64,000 bases of DNA, from assembly GCA_958354105.1 (NCBI GenBank), contig CATWVA010000002.1, positions 62,001-126,000 of the forward strand, given 5' to 3'. Under the pieces are notes generated by a model. The model saw only the letters and a list, made by a program, of their open reading frames with translations. It searched no databases and had not been told where the DNA came from. Made by a program: the position numbers and the translations under genes. Shown one piece after another: positions 16,614 to 25,602 of this stretch; position 1 is the first letter of the stretch; each line of letters begins with the position of its first letter. The stretch is from an uncultured Collinsella sp. (lineage in GTDB: Bacteria; Actinomycetota; Coriobacteriia; Coriobacteriales; Coriobacteriaceae).

Positions 16614-16682
16614 AGCGTCTGCCCCCGTGCCAGCGTGCGACAATTGAGGCTGTCAATATCACAACACCGAGAGAAGCCTGCC

Positions 16683-17348
16683 TTGGAAGCGCATCATAAG
16701 CAGATAACCGTTTATTCAGAGTGTACGGAAGGCGCGCCCGTCATTTACCTCCCCGTGGTTATGGGCGACGGTAGTGGAGTCTACGAGCGCTGCCGAGAGC
16801 TCGACTGCCCACCCTTCACCCTTGTCGCCATTGGAGGGCTCGATTGGAATCGCGAGCTGAGCCCCTGGGAATGCGACGGAACCATACGAGATGCCGAGCC
16901 CTTTGGCGGACAGGCCGCTGGTTTTCTTGACGAGTTGTTGGGGCAGATAATCCCAGAGGCCGAATCATCGCTCCCGCAACCGCCCGCCTGGCGCGGCGTT
17001 GCCGGCTACTCGTTGGCGGGTCTTTTTGCACTGTGGGCACTTTGGCAAACAGATGTCTTTGAGCGCGTCGCAAGCGCATCGGGATCCCTGTGGTTCCCCG
17101 GCTTTATCGACTACGCGCGCGAGCGCACGATGACAGCTACGCCCGACGCCGCCTATCTGTCGCTCGGTAAAAAGGAAACCAAGACGCCCAACCGCATGAT
17201 GCGGCACGTGCTCGACGATACGCGCGCGATGGAAGAGCTGTTTATCGAGCGTGACGTTCCAACAACGCTGGAGCTCAACCCCGGCAATCACTTTGCCCAA
17301 ACTGACCTGCGCATGGCACGCGGCATCCACTGGATACTGACGCATTAA
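16683..17348 (+). CDS. Alpha/beta-hydrolase, putative esterase
   Basis: About 221 residues. The fold shows a nucleophile elbow GYSLAG (Ser) and a late GNHF segment that probably supplies the His. This resembles the IroE/esterase D-like group that hydrolyses esters of small or siderophore-like compounds. No ATG is well placed. TTG 16683, behind GAGAGAAG, is the best start; the frame stays open upstream through the preceding terminator, which cannot be coding. A bidirectional terminator follows. The natural substrate is unknown. Confidence 0.72.
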   Translation: MEAHHKQITVYSECTEGAPVIYLPVVMGDGSGVYERCRELDCPPFTLVAIGGLDWNRELSPWECDGTIRDAEPFGGQAAGFLDELLGQIIPEAESSLPQPPAWRGVAGYSLAGLFALWALWQTDVFERVASASGSLWFPGFIDYARERTMTATPDAAYLSLGKKETKTPNRMMRHVLDDTRAMEELFIERDVPTTLELNPGNHFAQTDLRMARGIHWILTH

Positions 17349-17388
17349 AAATGGCGTCCACGCGTACATACGCATGGACGCCATTTTT
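17347..17388. terminator. Bidirectional terminator between esterase and uracil permease
   Basis: AAAAATGGCGTCCA pairs with TGGACGCCATTTTT, flanked by A and T runs, between two convergent genes. It overlaps the esterase stop. Confidence 0.9.
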
Positions 17389-17408
17389 AATTTGGCTGAA
17401 CGCAGCTA

Positions 17409-18743
17409 CTATTCGGTAGACTCCTCAAGCTCGGAAGTATCGAACTCAAAGTCGTTACCGGGCAGGATGGCGTTGAGCACAATGCCCACCAGCGAGCCCA
17501 CGGCAAGGCCCGAAAGCGAAATCGTCACGCCGCCCAGCTCCAGCACGATGGCACCGGCGGTACTGTAGGCAATGCCGAGCGAAAGCACGAGCACCAGAGC
17601 CGCCACCAGCACGTTGCGGTTGTTCTGGAAATCAACCTGATTCTCGATGAGGTTACGCACGCCAACGGCGCTGATCATGCCGTAGAGCACGAGCGACACG
17701 CCGCCGATAACGCACGCCGGCATAGCAGCGATCACGGCAGCAAACTTGGGGCAGAACGAAAGCACGATGGCGCAGCAGGCGGCAATGCGAATCACGCGCG
17801 GGTCGAACACGCGCGTCAGGGCAAGCACGCCGGTGTTCTCGCCATACGTGGTGTTAGCCGGAGCGCCAAAGAGCGACGCCAGAATCGTGGCGAGGCCATC
17901 GCCGAGCAGTGTACGGTGCAGACCGGGATCGGCGATATAGTTGCGTTCACAGGTGGAGCCGATAGCGGAGATATCGCCGATATGCTCGATCATAGTTGCA
18001 AAGGCCAGCGGCATGATGGTGATGATGGCCGTCGTGGCAAGACCGCTATCGAACTGCGGTCCAAAGAGCGCAAACACGGTGTTGTCCCACACAACGGGCA
18101 GACCAACCCAGGGGGCGGCTGCGACGCCCGAAAAATCAACCTCGCCCAGCACCGCCGCGACAGCATAGCTCACCACAACGCCCAGCAAAATCGGCACGAT
18201 CTTGACCATGCCACGGCCCCAGATGTTGCAGATGACGATCACGGCCACAGCGATAACGGCGACAAGCCAGTTGGTCTGGCAGTTGGCAATGGCAGAGCTC
18301 GCCAGAATCAGGCCGATGGAAATGACGATGGGACCGGTCACCACCGGCGGAAAGAAGCGCATGACACGCTTGGCGCCAAATGCGCGGAACAGCGCCGCCA
18401 GCACCGGATAGAGCAGGCCGGCGCAGGCAACGCCCAGGCAGGCGTAGGGCAAAAGCTCGGCCTCGCCGTTGGGTGCAATGGCGGCATAACCCGCGATAAA
18501 GGCAAACGACGAGCCCAGAAACGCGGGCACCTTACCGCGCGATAGAAAATGAAACAGCAGCGTGCCGATGCCGGCGAACAGAAGCGTCGCCGAAACGGAA
18601 AGGCCGGTGAGCACGGGCACGAGCACCGTGGCTCCGAACATCGCAAACATGTGTTGCAAACCCAACACGAACATGCGCGGGCGGCCGAGCGATGATGCAT
18701 CGTAGATGGCATCGGTGACGGCGGGCGTCGAGGATTGGGACAT
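17409..18743 (-). CDS. uraA: Uracil/xanthine permease (UraA-like, NCS2)
   Basis: 444 residues with fourteen predicted membrane segments. Family motifs include GLQHMFAMFGATVLVP at the N-terminus, the substrate-site helix region MPLAFATMIEHIGDISAIG, and GAPANTTYGENTGVLALT. The match is closest to uracil permeases of the UraA/PyrP type, which bring uracil in with protons. The start follows AAAGGACTTCC. It is monocistronic. No PyrR-type attenuator was seen in the short leader. Confidence 0.9.
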   Translation of the reverse strand: MSQSSTPAVTDAIYDASSLGRPRMFVLGLQHMFAMFGATVLVPVLTGLSVSATLLFAGIGTLLFHFLSRGKVPAFLGSSFAFIAGYAAIAPNGEAELLPYACLGVACAGLLYPVLAALFRAFGAKRVMRFFPPVVTGPIVISIGLILASSAIANCQTNWLVAVIAVAVIVICNIWGRGMVKIVPILLGVVVSYAVAAVLGEVDFSGVAAAPWVGLPVVWDNTVFALFGPQFDSGLATTAIITIMPLAFATMIEHIGDISAIGSTCERNYIADPGLHRTLLGDGLATILASLFGAPANTTYGENTGVLALTRVFDPRVIRIAACCAIVLSFCPKFAAVIAAMPACVIGGVSLVLYGMISAVGVRNLIENQVDFQNNRNVLVAALVLVLSLGIAYSTAGAIVLELGGVTISLSGLAVGSLVGIVLNAILPGNDFEFDTSELEESTE

Positions 18744-18866
18744 GGAAGTCCTTTCATGATGGAAGGGCGATCAGGCATATCGGATAATCTGCCCGAACGA
18801 TACGATCCGAACCATTGTACGTGATACGTCATGTCTCGCGCGCGCCGTCACCTGCAAACGGTAACG

Positions 18867-20000
18867 TTACTTCCAAACGCGCTCAGCAATGCGCTTGACC
18901 AGCGCGATCTTTGCCCACTGTTCGTCCTCGGTCAGCTTGTTGCCAATCTCGCAGCTGGCAAAGCCGCACTGGGGCGACAGGTACAGGTTCTCGAGCGGCA
19001 CATACTTTGCGGCCTCGTGGATACGTTCGACGATGGCATCCTCGTCCTCGAGCTCAGCGGCCTTGGTGGTCACCAGGCCCAGCACGACCTTCTTGCCGGG
19101 GGCAACATACTTGAGCGGCTCAAAGCCACCGGCGCGCGGCGTATCGAACTCAAGGTAGAACGCGTCGACATCCTCGTGCGCAAACAGATATGGAGCGATG
19201 GGATCGTAGCCGCCTTCAAAAGCGTAGGTGGAGTGGTAGTTGCCGCGGCATACATGCGTGTTGATGACCAGATCGTCGGGCTTGCCCTCGATGGCGGCAT
19301 TGTTGAGCGCCACACCCAGCTCGGACACCTTTTGCAGGTCGACCGGGCTCATGCCGGTCTTTGCCACGAAATCGGTGTCGCAGTAGATACCCCAAGTACA
19401 GTCATCAAACTGGATATTGCGGCAGCCTGCTGCGTACAGGTCGGCAATCACGGTGCGGTATGCTGCGGCGATGGCATCGGCGAGCTCTTCGTCGGTCTTG
19501 TAGACGGCGCGCAGGCTCTCCTGCTGGCCATCGCAGCGGTCGAGCGTGACTTCGGAGAACGTCTGGATCGGCGCCGGAATGGTCTGTCGCGCGACCTGGC
19601 CCTCCCCCTCGAGCGCCTTGACAAATTTGAAGTGCTCGACGAACGGATGATTCTCGCCGCCAATGGGACCGGTTACCACGGCGGTGTCGGCCGTCGTCTC
19701 CTCGTCATGGAACATATAACCCGTGCGTGAGGTGCGGCGCTCAATGCCGTTAAGGCCCCACATAAAATCGAGGTGCCAGTAGCTGCGGCGGAACTCGCCA
19801 TCGGTGATAACCTGCAGGCCGGCGGCCTTCTGCTTGGCCACCAAATCGCGAATGGCATCGTCCTCGACGGCCTTAAGCCCCTCGGCATCAAGCGTGCCTG
19901 CCGCATAGGCAGCACGAGCGTCCTTTACGGCCTGCGGACGAAGAAAGCTGCCGACGATATCGGCGCGAAACGGCGCGTTCGGTTGAATCGAAGTGCTCAT
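18867..20000 (-). CDS. MetE-like cobalamin-independent methyltransferase (YxjG type)
   Basis: 377 residues, corresponding to the C-terminal catalytic half of MetE as in Bacillus YxjG/YxjH. These stand-alone proteins transfer methyl groups to homocysteine or related thiols, and some salvage methionine precursors. Zinc-site residues appear in the order His (INTHVCRGN), Glu (YLEFDTPRAGG) and Cys (SPQCGFAS), all present. The start is ATG 20000 behind GGGGAGATATCT. A LysR regulator lies just upstream on the same strand with a 21-bp dyad between the two genes, suggesting direct control. Confidence 0.88.
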   Translation of the reverse strand: MSTSIQPNAPFRADIVGSFLRPQAVKDARAAYAAGTLDAEGLKAVEDDAIRDLVAKQKAAGLQVITDGEFRRSYWHLDFMWGLNGIERRTSRTGYMFHDEETTADTAVVTGPIGGENHPFVEHFKFVKALEGEGQVARQTIPAPIQTFSEVTLDRCDGQQESLRAVYKTDEELADAIAAAYRTVIADLYAAGCRNIQFDDCTWGIYCDTDFVAKTGMSPVDLQKVSELGVALNNAAIEGKPDDLVINTHVCRGNYHSTYAFEGGYDPIAPYLFAHEDVDAFYLEFDTPRAGGFEPLKYVAPGKKVVLGLVTTKAAELEDEDAIVERIHEAAKYVPLENLYLSPQCGFASCEIGNKLTEDEQWAKIALVKRIAERVWK

Positions 20001-20087
20001 AGATATCTCCCCTTGCATTGGTTGCTTTACTGAGACAGAGTATGAGCGCTTATATGGCCATCGTAAAATATACGTTTATAACAGTTT

Positions 20088-20108
20088 GATATAGATACTT
20101 CCTATATC
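20088..20108. promoter_or_regulatory. Dyad upstream of MetE-like gene (candidate LysR site)
   Basis: GATATAG-atacttc-CTATATC is a perfect 7-bp inverted repeat with 7-bp spacer in the 155-bp gap between the LysR gene and the MetE-like gene. It fits the T-N11-A form of LysR boxes. Confidence 0.5.
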
Positions 20109-20155
20109 AGTTGGAACTGCCATAAAGAGATTTGACCCGTGCAGGACGCAGAAGT

Positions 20156-21052
20156 CTAGATATGCTGGCGGATCGCGTCGATATAGGCTTGGCCGTAGCG
20201 CGTAAGCGTCGTGTTCTTGCGCGTGATGATGCCAATCTCCATGTACTCGTCTACATCGAGCGGAATCGAGATAATGCCGGGGCCGTTGAGCTCGTGGCTG
20301 ATCACGCCCGAGCATACCGTGTAGCCGTTGAGGCCCATGGCCAAATTGAACAATGTCGCACGGTCGCGCACGCGGATATTTTTGCGACGCTCGAACGTCG
20401 AGGTCAGCTCCTCGGAATAGTAAAACGAGTTGTAGCTGCCCTGCTCGTAGGACAGGAACGGGTAGTCTTCCAGATCCTCGAGCGTCACGCTGGAGCGGCC
20501 CGCCAGCGGATGGTCGGCGCAGACGAAGACATGCGGCGTGGCGCAGAAGAGCCCTTCGAACACGAGCTCGTTGGCGGCAAGCATGCGCTCGATGACCTCG
20601 CGATTGTGCTCCGACAGATACAGGATGCCCAGCTCGCTTTTCATGTGCGCGACATCCTCGATAATCTCGTGGGTCTGCTCCTCGCGTAGGGTAAAGTCGT
20701 AGCGCGCGGCATCGAACTCGCGGATTACATCGACAAACGCATTAACGGCAAAGGAATAATGCTGGCAGCTCACACTAAAGTGCGGCACCTGCTCGGACGT
20801 GCCTTTGTACTTGCTCTCGAGCAGGTCGGCCTGGTCGAGTACCTGGCGCGCGTAGCCCAAGAAGGTCTCGCCTTCCTCGGACACAATGACGCCCTTGTTG
20901 GTGCGCTCAAAGATGTGCACACCCATCTCGTTTTCGAGATCGCGGATCGACGCGGTAATCGAAGGCTGCGACACAAAGAGCCGGCGCGAGGCCTCGGTGA
21001 TGCTGCCGCATTCGGCAACCTTAACAACATATCTGAGCTGCTGGAACTTCAT
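20156..21052 (-). CDS. LysR-family regulator, probably of the MetE-like gene
   Basis: 298 residues. The HTH (about 1-60) includes GSITEASRRLFVSQPSITAS. The effector domain resembles CysB/MetR-like LysR proteins. ATG 21052 has GGGAGAAGG in front. The gene is followed by the MetE-like methyltransferase on the same strand and is preceded by a HAD phosphatase only 10 bp away, so these genes are probably co-transcribed. A dyad at 20088 may be its target. A sulfur-related effector is only inferred from the neighbour. Confidence 0.85.
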   Translation of the reverse strand: MKFQQLRYVVKVAECGSITEASRRLFVSQPSITASIRDLENEMGVHIFERTNKGVIVSEEGETFLGYARQVLDQADLLESKYKGTSEQVPHFSVSCQHYSFAVNAFVDVIREFDAARYDFTLREEQTHEIIEDVAHMKSELGILYLSEHNREVIERMLAANELVFEGLFCATPHVFVCADHPLAGRSSVTLEDLEDYPFLSYEQGSYNSFYYSEELTSTFERRKNIRVRDRATLFNLAMGLNGYTVCSGVISHELNGPGIISIPLDVDEYMEIGIITRKNTTLTRYGQAYIDAIRQHI

Positions 21053-21062
21053 AGCCTTCTCC

Positions 21063-21971
21063 CTAGACGTTCGTGACGCCAAAACCCGCCGTGTCCATTT
21101 GGCTCATAAACGACGGCATCTCCCCCGTCGCGGCGCAGGCGGCAATCTGATGCAGAGCCCCGGCGACCGCATCATCTGCCGCAGCGCCAATATGCCAGCG
21201 CGCCGCCGTCGTAACGGCCTCGTTGGCATTGGCGACTGCAACGGAGTTGGGAACGGCATCGATCATGGGCAGATCGTTATCGGAATCGCCAAATACGGCC
21301 ACCTCGTCGGGCGTCAGGCCCAAAGCGCGCGCCAGCTCCAGCGCAGCGCAGCCCTTGTCCCAACCGTCCGGAAGGATGTCGAACAGGCGCACTCGGTTGT
21401 TGGGAAACACAAGCGAGAGTTCCGGCACCTCAACGGCAACGCTCTCGCGTAGCTCCGCGAGCTCCTCACGCGAACGGGCACTCCAGATATTCGCCTTAAA
21501 CACCGGCGCGCCATCGACGATGAGACGACACGGGGCCTCTTCGCCTTTGAGCCACGCATTGCCGCCCGACTCCATAGCACGACGCACACGCTCGGGGTTG
21601 CTCGTCACGCAATAGGCATCGTTGCCCCAAAAGTCATCGCCCAGGCTGTAGACTTTTAGAAATGTATCGTCGGTCTCTTGCTCCAGATAGTCGGCCAAAC
21701 GCATCAGAGCATCGTTGTCGATTGCGCGCGAAGCGACTACTTCGCCGTCGACAAACATCACCTGGCCGTTACAGAACGCACCGGTCGAATAGCACTCGGA
21801 ACGATTTTTAAACATCCAGCCCATCGCAGACGGTTGACGACCCGAAACCGGCCCAAAGTGCAAACCCGCCGCCTGCATGGCATGAATACCCTCAATGGCG
21901 TAGTCGCTGGCGCCGTCATGCCCGGCTGGAATCAGTGTATCGTCCATATCGGTCAGCACAAGTTTGATCAT
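21063..21971 (-). CDS. Cof-type HAD hydrolase
   Basis: 302 residues. The HAD catalytic motif I is DMDDTL near the N-terminus, with a later GDSDNDLPMI motif IV and a C2-type cap between them. Such proteins dephosphorylate sugar phosphates, FMN or PLP with broad specificity. The start follows GAGGGGACCTT. The stop lies 10 bp before the LysR gene start, so the two probably share a transcript. Confidence 0.88.
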   Translation of the reverse strand: MIKLVLTDMDDTLIPAGHDGASDYAIEGIHAMQAAGLHFGPVSGRQPSAMGWMFKNRSECYSTGAFCNGQVMFVDGEVVASRAIDNDALMRLADYLEQETDDTFLKVYSLGDDFWGNDAYCVTSNPERVRRAMESGGNAWLKGEEAPCRLIVDGAPVFKANIWSARSREELAELRESVAVEVPELSLVFPNNRVRLFDILPDGWDKGCAALELARALGLTPDEVAVFGDSDNDLPMIDAVPNSVAVANANEAVTTAARWHIGAAADDAVAGALHQIAACAATGEMPSFMSQMDTAGFGVTNV

Positions 21972-22012
21972 AAGGTCCCCTCGGTCATTCTTAATCCCAT
22001 CTATTGTACCGA

Positions 22013-22112
22013 CCTGCCAATAAGGGACAGGTTTATTTTGGCAGGTTTTATCTGGGAAAATGCAACGCCCCTGTTGCCACCTGCCAAAATAAACCTGTCC
22101 CTTTTTGGCAGG
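22013..22112. repeat. Long inverted repeat (GGGACAGGTTTATTTTGGCAGG family), full copy
   Basis: Left arm 22013-22046 and right arm 22079-22112 are about 34 bp each and almost perfectly complementary, around a 32-base centre. A single arm identical over about 30 bp occurs at 42428. It lies between a HAD gene start and the TPP riboswitch, so transcription of the thiamine operon probably begins after it. Confidence 0.8.
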
Positions 22113-22138
22113 TGCGCTAGTATAGGGTCAACAGATTC

Positions 22139-22232
22139 GATGCGGGAGTGCCGGCGGTGCAAACCACAAGGCTGAGAGGGCATGGGGCCCAATCCTTTGA
22201 ACCTGTCAGTTAATGCTGGCGTAGGGAGCATG
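22139..22232 (+). promoter_or_regulatory. TPP riboswitch (THI element)
   Basis: The conserved THI-box parts are visible in order: GCGGGAGTGCCGG..., GGCTGAGAGGGC, TTTGAACCTG, and TTAATGCTGGCGTAGGGA. The aptamer binds thiamine pyrophosphate. A strong hairpin with a T run follows at 22243, so control is most likely by premature transcription termination ahead of thiM, the thiamine-binding protein gene and thiE. Confidence 0.95.
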
Positions 22233-22242
22233 CCGCCTTTAC

Positions 22243-22273
22243 AGGGGCGCTGTCTATGCACAGCGCCCCTTTT
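22243..22273 (+). terminator. Riboswitch-controlled terminator before thiM
   Basis: A 10-bp perfect stem AGGGGCGCTG / CAGCGCCCCT with an 8-base loop is followed by TTTT, 11 bp after the TPP aptamer and 23 bp before the thiM start. Confidence 0.9.
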
Positions 22274-22295
22274 CTATGCCAAGGAGGCATGTGCA

Positions 22296-23135
22296 GTGAT
22301 TGATTCGGAACAGCTTAAGCAACATATGGTCAAGGCCGTGGAAGAGATTCGCGCCGCCAATCCGATGGCCGGCTCCATCACCAACACGGTAACGATCGAC
22401 TTTGTCGCCAACGCACAGCTCGCCGTGGGCGGTTCGGCCGCCATGGTCTATCTACCCGACGAGGGCGAGGCACTCGTTGCCGGCGGCGGCGCCATCTATC
22501 TCAATATGGGCACGCTCTTCCCCATCTACGAGCAGACGATTCCCCGCGCGGCTAAAGCGGCACGCGACGCCGGCAAGCCCTGGGTGCTCGACCCAGTAGG
22601 CCTGGGCATCGGCAGCCTGCGCACCAAACTGGTAAGCGAACTCAAGCAGTACAAGCCCGCCATCGTGCGCGGCAACGCCTCCGAGATTATCGCGCTCGCC
22701 GGCCTGTGGGGTCTTGAGGGCGAGGCGGCTGATCTGAGCCGCGTGCGCGGTGTCGATACCACCGACACGGTCGACGCCGCCCGCGATGCCGCCGTGGCGC
22801 TCGCCCGCTACACCGGCGGCGCCGTAGTGGTCTCGGGCGAAGTCGACCTGATCACCGACGGCACGACCGTGGCCAAATCCCACGGCGGCAGCCCGCTCAT
22901 GTCCAAGATCACCGGCTGCGGTTGCTCGCAGGGCGGCGTGCTGGCCGTGTACGCCTGTGCCACCGACCCGTTTACGGCAGCCATCTGCGGCACCGCGGTC
23001 TACAACGTTGCCGGCACACGTGCCGCCGCTGTCGCCGATGCCCCGGCAAGCTTTAAGGTCGCCTTTATCGATGAGCTCTACCGCGCGACCGCCCAAGATA
23101 TCGCTGATAACCAACTCGAGCTCGAGGAGGCATAA
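22296..23135 (+). CDS. thiM: Hydroxyethylthiazole kinase ThiM
   Basis: 279 residues. The ribokinase-like enzyme phosphorylates 4-methyl-5-(2-hydroxyethyl)thiazole for thiamine salvage. Visible signatures are ITNTVTIDFVAN near the N-terminus, the substrate-site DPVGLG, and the anion hole and catalytic region ITGCGCSQGG. The start is GTG 22296, since AAGGAGG sits 8 bp upstream and the open frame before it runs through the riboswitch and terminator. It is the first gene of a TPP-controlled operon. Confidence 0.94.
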   Translation: MIDSEQLKQHMVKAVEEIRAANPMAGSITNTVTIDFVANAQLAVGGSAAMVYLPDEGEALVAGGGAIYLNMGTLFPIYEQTIPRAAKAARDAGKPWVLDPVGLGIGSLRTKLVSELKQYKPAIVRGNASEIIALAGLWGLEGEAADLSRVRGVDTTDTVDAARDAAVALARYTGGAVVVSGEVDLITDGTTVAKSHGGSPLMSKITGCGCSQGGVLAVYACATDPFTAAICGTAVYNVAGTRAAAVADAPASFKVAFIDELYRATAQDIADNQLELEEA

Positions 23136-23138
23136 GCC

Positions 23139-23480
23139 ATGTCCGAGCCCGCAACTGCTGCCGGAATGAACACACTCGTCGCCGTGGCCATCGCCCCGTG
23201 CGGCACCGGCGATGAGCTGTCCGCCGAGGTCGCCGAGGTCGTGCGCGTCATTCGCGAGAGCGGCCTTCCCAACCGCACCACCTCGATGTTCACCGAGATC
23301 GAGGGCGACTGGGACGAGGTCATGAAGGTCGTGCGTGACGCAACCTTTGTGTTGGCGAGCAAGGGCATCCGCACCGAAGTCGTGCTCAAAGCCGATATTC
23401 GACCCGGATTTACCGACACCATGACCGGCAAACTCGAGCGCATGGAAGCGCAGATCAAAAAGCAGGAGGAAGCACGATGA
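23139..23480 (+). CDS. Thiamine-binding protein of the MTH1187/YkoF (DUF77) family
   Basis: 113 residues. The small ferredoxin-like fold typically binds thiamine or its hydroxymethylpyrimidine part and forms oligomers. The N-terminal strand VAVAIAPCGTGDELSAEVAE and the RTEVVLKADIRPG segment match the family. It sits between thiM and thiE, with the next ATG overlapping its stop, so it belongs to the riboswitch operon. Role as a pathway carrier or transport-associated binder is inferred. Confidence 0.8.
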   Translation: MSEPATAAGMNTLVAVAIAPCGTGDELSAEVAEVVRVIRESGLPNRTTSMFTEIEGDWDEVMKVVRDATFVLASKGIRTEVVLKADIRPGFTDTMTGKLERMEAQIKKQEEAR

Positions 23481-24172
23481 GCATCCGCGACAACCTTGAT
23501 ATCTCGGCCTATCTGGTACTCGGCCCCGAAAACACCCTCGGGCGACCCGTGGGCGATGTGGTGGCCCAGGCACTTGACGCCGGCTTTACCTGCATCCAAG
23601 TGCGCTCCAAGGTGGCAAGCGCCCGCGAGATCATCGCACTGGCGGGCGATGCCGCGCAGGCCATCGCTCAGGCCGGCAAAACCGGGCAGGTCGCGCTGCT
23701 GATCGACGACCGCCTGGACTGCGTACTTGCCGCACGCGAGCAGGGCATCGCCGTCGACGGCGTGCACGTGGGCCAGAGCGATATCCCCGTGGAGGTCTGC
23801 CGCAAGCTTCTGGGGCCCGACGCCATCGTGGGTCTTTCGGCCCGCTGCGAGGAGATGCTCGAGTACGTCAAGACCGCCGACATGAGCCTGGTCGATTACC
23901 TGGGCGTAGGCCCGCTCCACGAGACCGAAACCAAGCGCGACTGCGGACGTGCGGCCGACGGCTCCATCATCACCAAGAGCTTTGAGGACCTGGCTGCCCT
24001 CCATGCGGCAAGCCCCGTGCCCATCGTGGTGGGCGGCGGCGTCAAAACGGCCGATCTGCCGCAGCTCAAGACCACCGGCGTCAATGGCTTCTTTGTGGTG
24101 AGCGCCGTCTGCAGTGCCGACGACCCCTACGCCGCAGCCAAGGAGCTCGTCGATACTTGGCAGCAGGCATAG
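23477..24172 (+). CDS. thiE: Thiamine phosphate synthase ThiE
   Basis: 231 residues with a TIM-barrel fold. It couples HMP pyrophosphate with thiazole phosphate to make thiamine phosphate. Motifs include IQVRSK near the start, LLIDDRLDCVLA, GVHVGQSDIP, and the phosphate-binding region GVGPLHETETK and IVVGGGV. Its ATG overlaps the stop of the preceding gene. No thiD lies in the operon, so HMP kinase must be encoded elsewhere. Confidence 0.94.
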   Translation: MSIRDNLDISAYLVLGPENTLGRPVGDVVAQALDAGFTCIQVRSKVASAREIIALAGDAAQAIAQAGKTGQVALLIDDRLDCVLAAREQGIAVDGVHVGQSDIPVEVCRKLLGPDAIVGLSARCEEMLEYVKTADMSLVDYLGVGPLHETETKRDCGRAADGSIITKSFEDLAALHAASPVPIVVGGGVKTADLPQLKTTGVNGFFVVSAVCSADDPYAAAKELVDTWQQA

Positions 24173-24216
24173 GCATAAGCCGAGCAGTTGCTCCGCAGCC
24201 CCATAACTTCAGCAAT

Positions 24217-24386
24217 GGAAAGCGCATCCCAGTTTGGACCTCCATTCCGGGACGCGCTTTCCACATGCGGCTCCGTTGGGAAACCGCATCCCATTCCAGA
24301 CGCAAATTCTGGGACGCCGTTTCCAAAACCCTCCCGTCCGGGAAACTGCATCCCGTTCTGGGCGCCGATTCTAGGATACGCTTTCC
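24217..24386. repeat. Three tandem imperfect palindromes, period about 62 bp
   Basis: The units 24217-24262, 24278-24324 and 24340-24386 each read GGAAA..GCATCCC...GGGACGC..TTTCC. Each is a 46-48-nt inverted repeat, separated by about 15 bp of unlike sequence. Start positions are about 62 bp apart. The array lies between the 3' ends of thiE and the opposing patatin gene. Confidence 0.75.
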
Positions 24387-24408
24387 GCCGAGTCCACGGC
24401 AGTTTGCC

Positions 24409-25278
24409 CTACTCTGCCAGATACGCTTCCAGTGCCGGCAAGGTCGCCTCCGCATCGCGGCGACCAATCTGGTAGATGCGCTCAAGTTCATCGGGCTCGC
24501 GACACAGCGACGGCACCTTCACCGATTCGCTCGGCCGCACCACAAAGATCTCGCCGGCAGCCTCGCGACGTGCCAGGTCATCGAGCGTGGCATTGTAGAC
24601 CTCATGCCGATGCTCAAGCGCTGCGACAAACTCCGGATAGTGACGGAACACGCGCCGTAGCATGGGCATCACGCTGTTGGGCTGCTTCACAAAGCCCGCC
24701 GGCTGCGTGAGTACCACGATATTGCGGTCATACCCCTGCGCAAACAGCCAAGCGCTGGGAATGGAATCGGCCACGCCGCCATCCAGGTACTTGCGGCCCT
24801 CAATGGCGACAGGACGCGTCGCCACGGGAATTGCCGACGACGCCCGAATCCACTCGATATCGCGCTCATCGCCATAGGGCAGGTCGTGATAGACGGCCTT
24901 GCCCGTCTCGATATCGGTACACACGCACGTAAATCGCATGGGGCAGGCGCGATATGCTTCCAGGTCGATGGGATCGCGCTCGATAGGCACCTCGTGATAG
25001 GCAAAGTCGGCATTGAACATATCGCCGGTTCGCAGCCAGCTGGTCACGCTCGCATAGCGCTTGTCGGCGCAATAGGCCTTGTTATAGCGAATGGCGCGGC
25101 CGATCTGGCGCGATTTAAAGTTGTAGCCAAATGCCGCGCCCGCCGAGACGCCCACCATATGGTCGCAGGTCAAACCATGCTCCATCCAAACGTCGAGCAC
25201 GCCCGCCGTATACATACCGCGGTAGCCGCCTCCCTCGAGCGCCAGCCCCACCGTGCGCGTCATATTTGACTGTGCCAT
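24409..25278 (-). CDS. Patatin-like phospholipase
   Basis: 289 residues. The patatin signatures are all present: the oxyanion loop EGGGYRGMYTAG, the nucleophile GVSAGAAFG (GxSxG Ser), and the catalytic Asp in LDGGVADSIP. Such enzymes hydrolyse lipid acyl esters. No signal peptide is apparent, so it is probably cytoplasmic. ATG 25278 is preferred, with GGAGATGG upstream; an earlier start would read through the promoter. A promoter candidate lies at 25300-25328. Confidence 0.88.
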   Translation of the reverse strand: MAQSNMTRTVGLALEGGGYRGMYTAGVLDVWMEHGLTCDHMVGVSAGAAFGYNFKSRQIGRAIRYNKAYCADKRYASVTSWLRTGDMFNADFAYHEVPIERDPIDLEAYRACPMRFTCVCTDIETGKAVYHDLPYGDERDIEWIRASSAIPVATRPVAIEGRKYLDGGVADSIPSAWLFAQGYDRNIVVLTQPAGFVKQPNSVMPMLRRVFRHYPEFVAALEHRHEVYNATLDDLARREAAGEIFVVRPSESVKVPSLCREPDELERIYQIGRRDAEATLPALEAYLAE

Positions 25279-25602
25279 GCGACCATCTCCGTTCCTGCGT
25301 TTTAAAACGGGACAAGTATACCCGTCAACATATATCGTCCCAGTCGCATTTTTATCGAACATCGCATCGTCGCGCTACCGCTTGTCGAATAATAGCCGCC
25401 CACAGCATGTGCACCCATATACAATTGTGCATTATTGTTTACACTACTCAGCTGTTATCAACAGCGAACATTAGCCGGCAAATTAACTCAACAACGCGGC
25501 AAGGCGGGGGCCTGGATACATGCAAAGCGCTGAGCAACGATGCATGTACACAACGAGCTCGCCCGACGCAATCCGCCCCGACCTCAGAAAGCCGCTTAGA
25601 AC
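25279..25602. other. Intergenic region between patatin and GGDEF-EAL genes
   Basis: This 324-bp divergent region contains a candidate promoter for the patatin gene (25300-25328). The middle is AT-rich (about 25410-25480) and probably holds the promoter for the GGDEF-EAL gene, but no convincing -35/-10 pair was found. No small gene or repeat was seen. Confidence 0.4.
25300..25328 (-). promoter_or_regulatory. Candidate promoter of the patatin gene
   Basis: On the minus strand TTGACG (25328-25323) and TTAAAA (25305-25300) are separated by 17 bp, about 22 bp upstream of the start codon. Confidence 0.4.
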
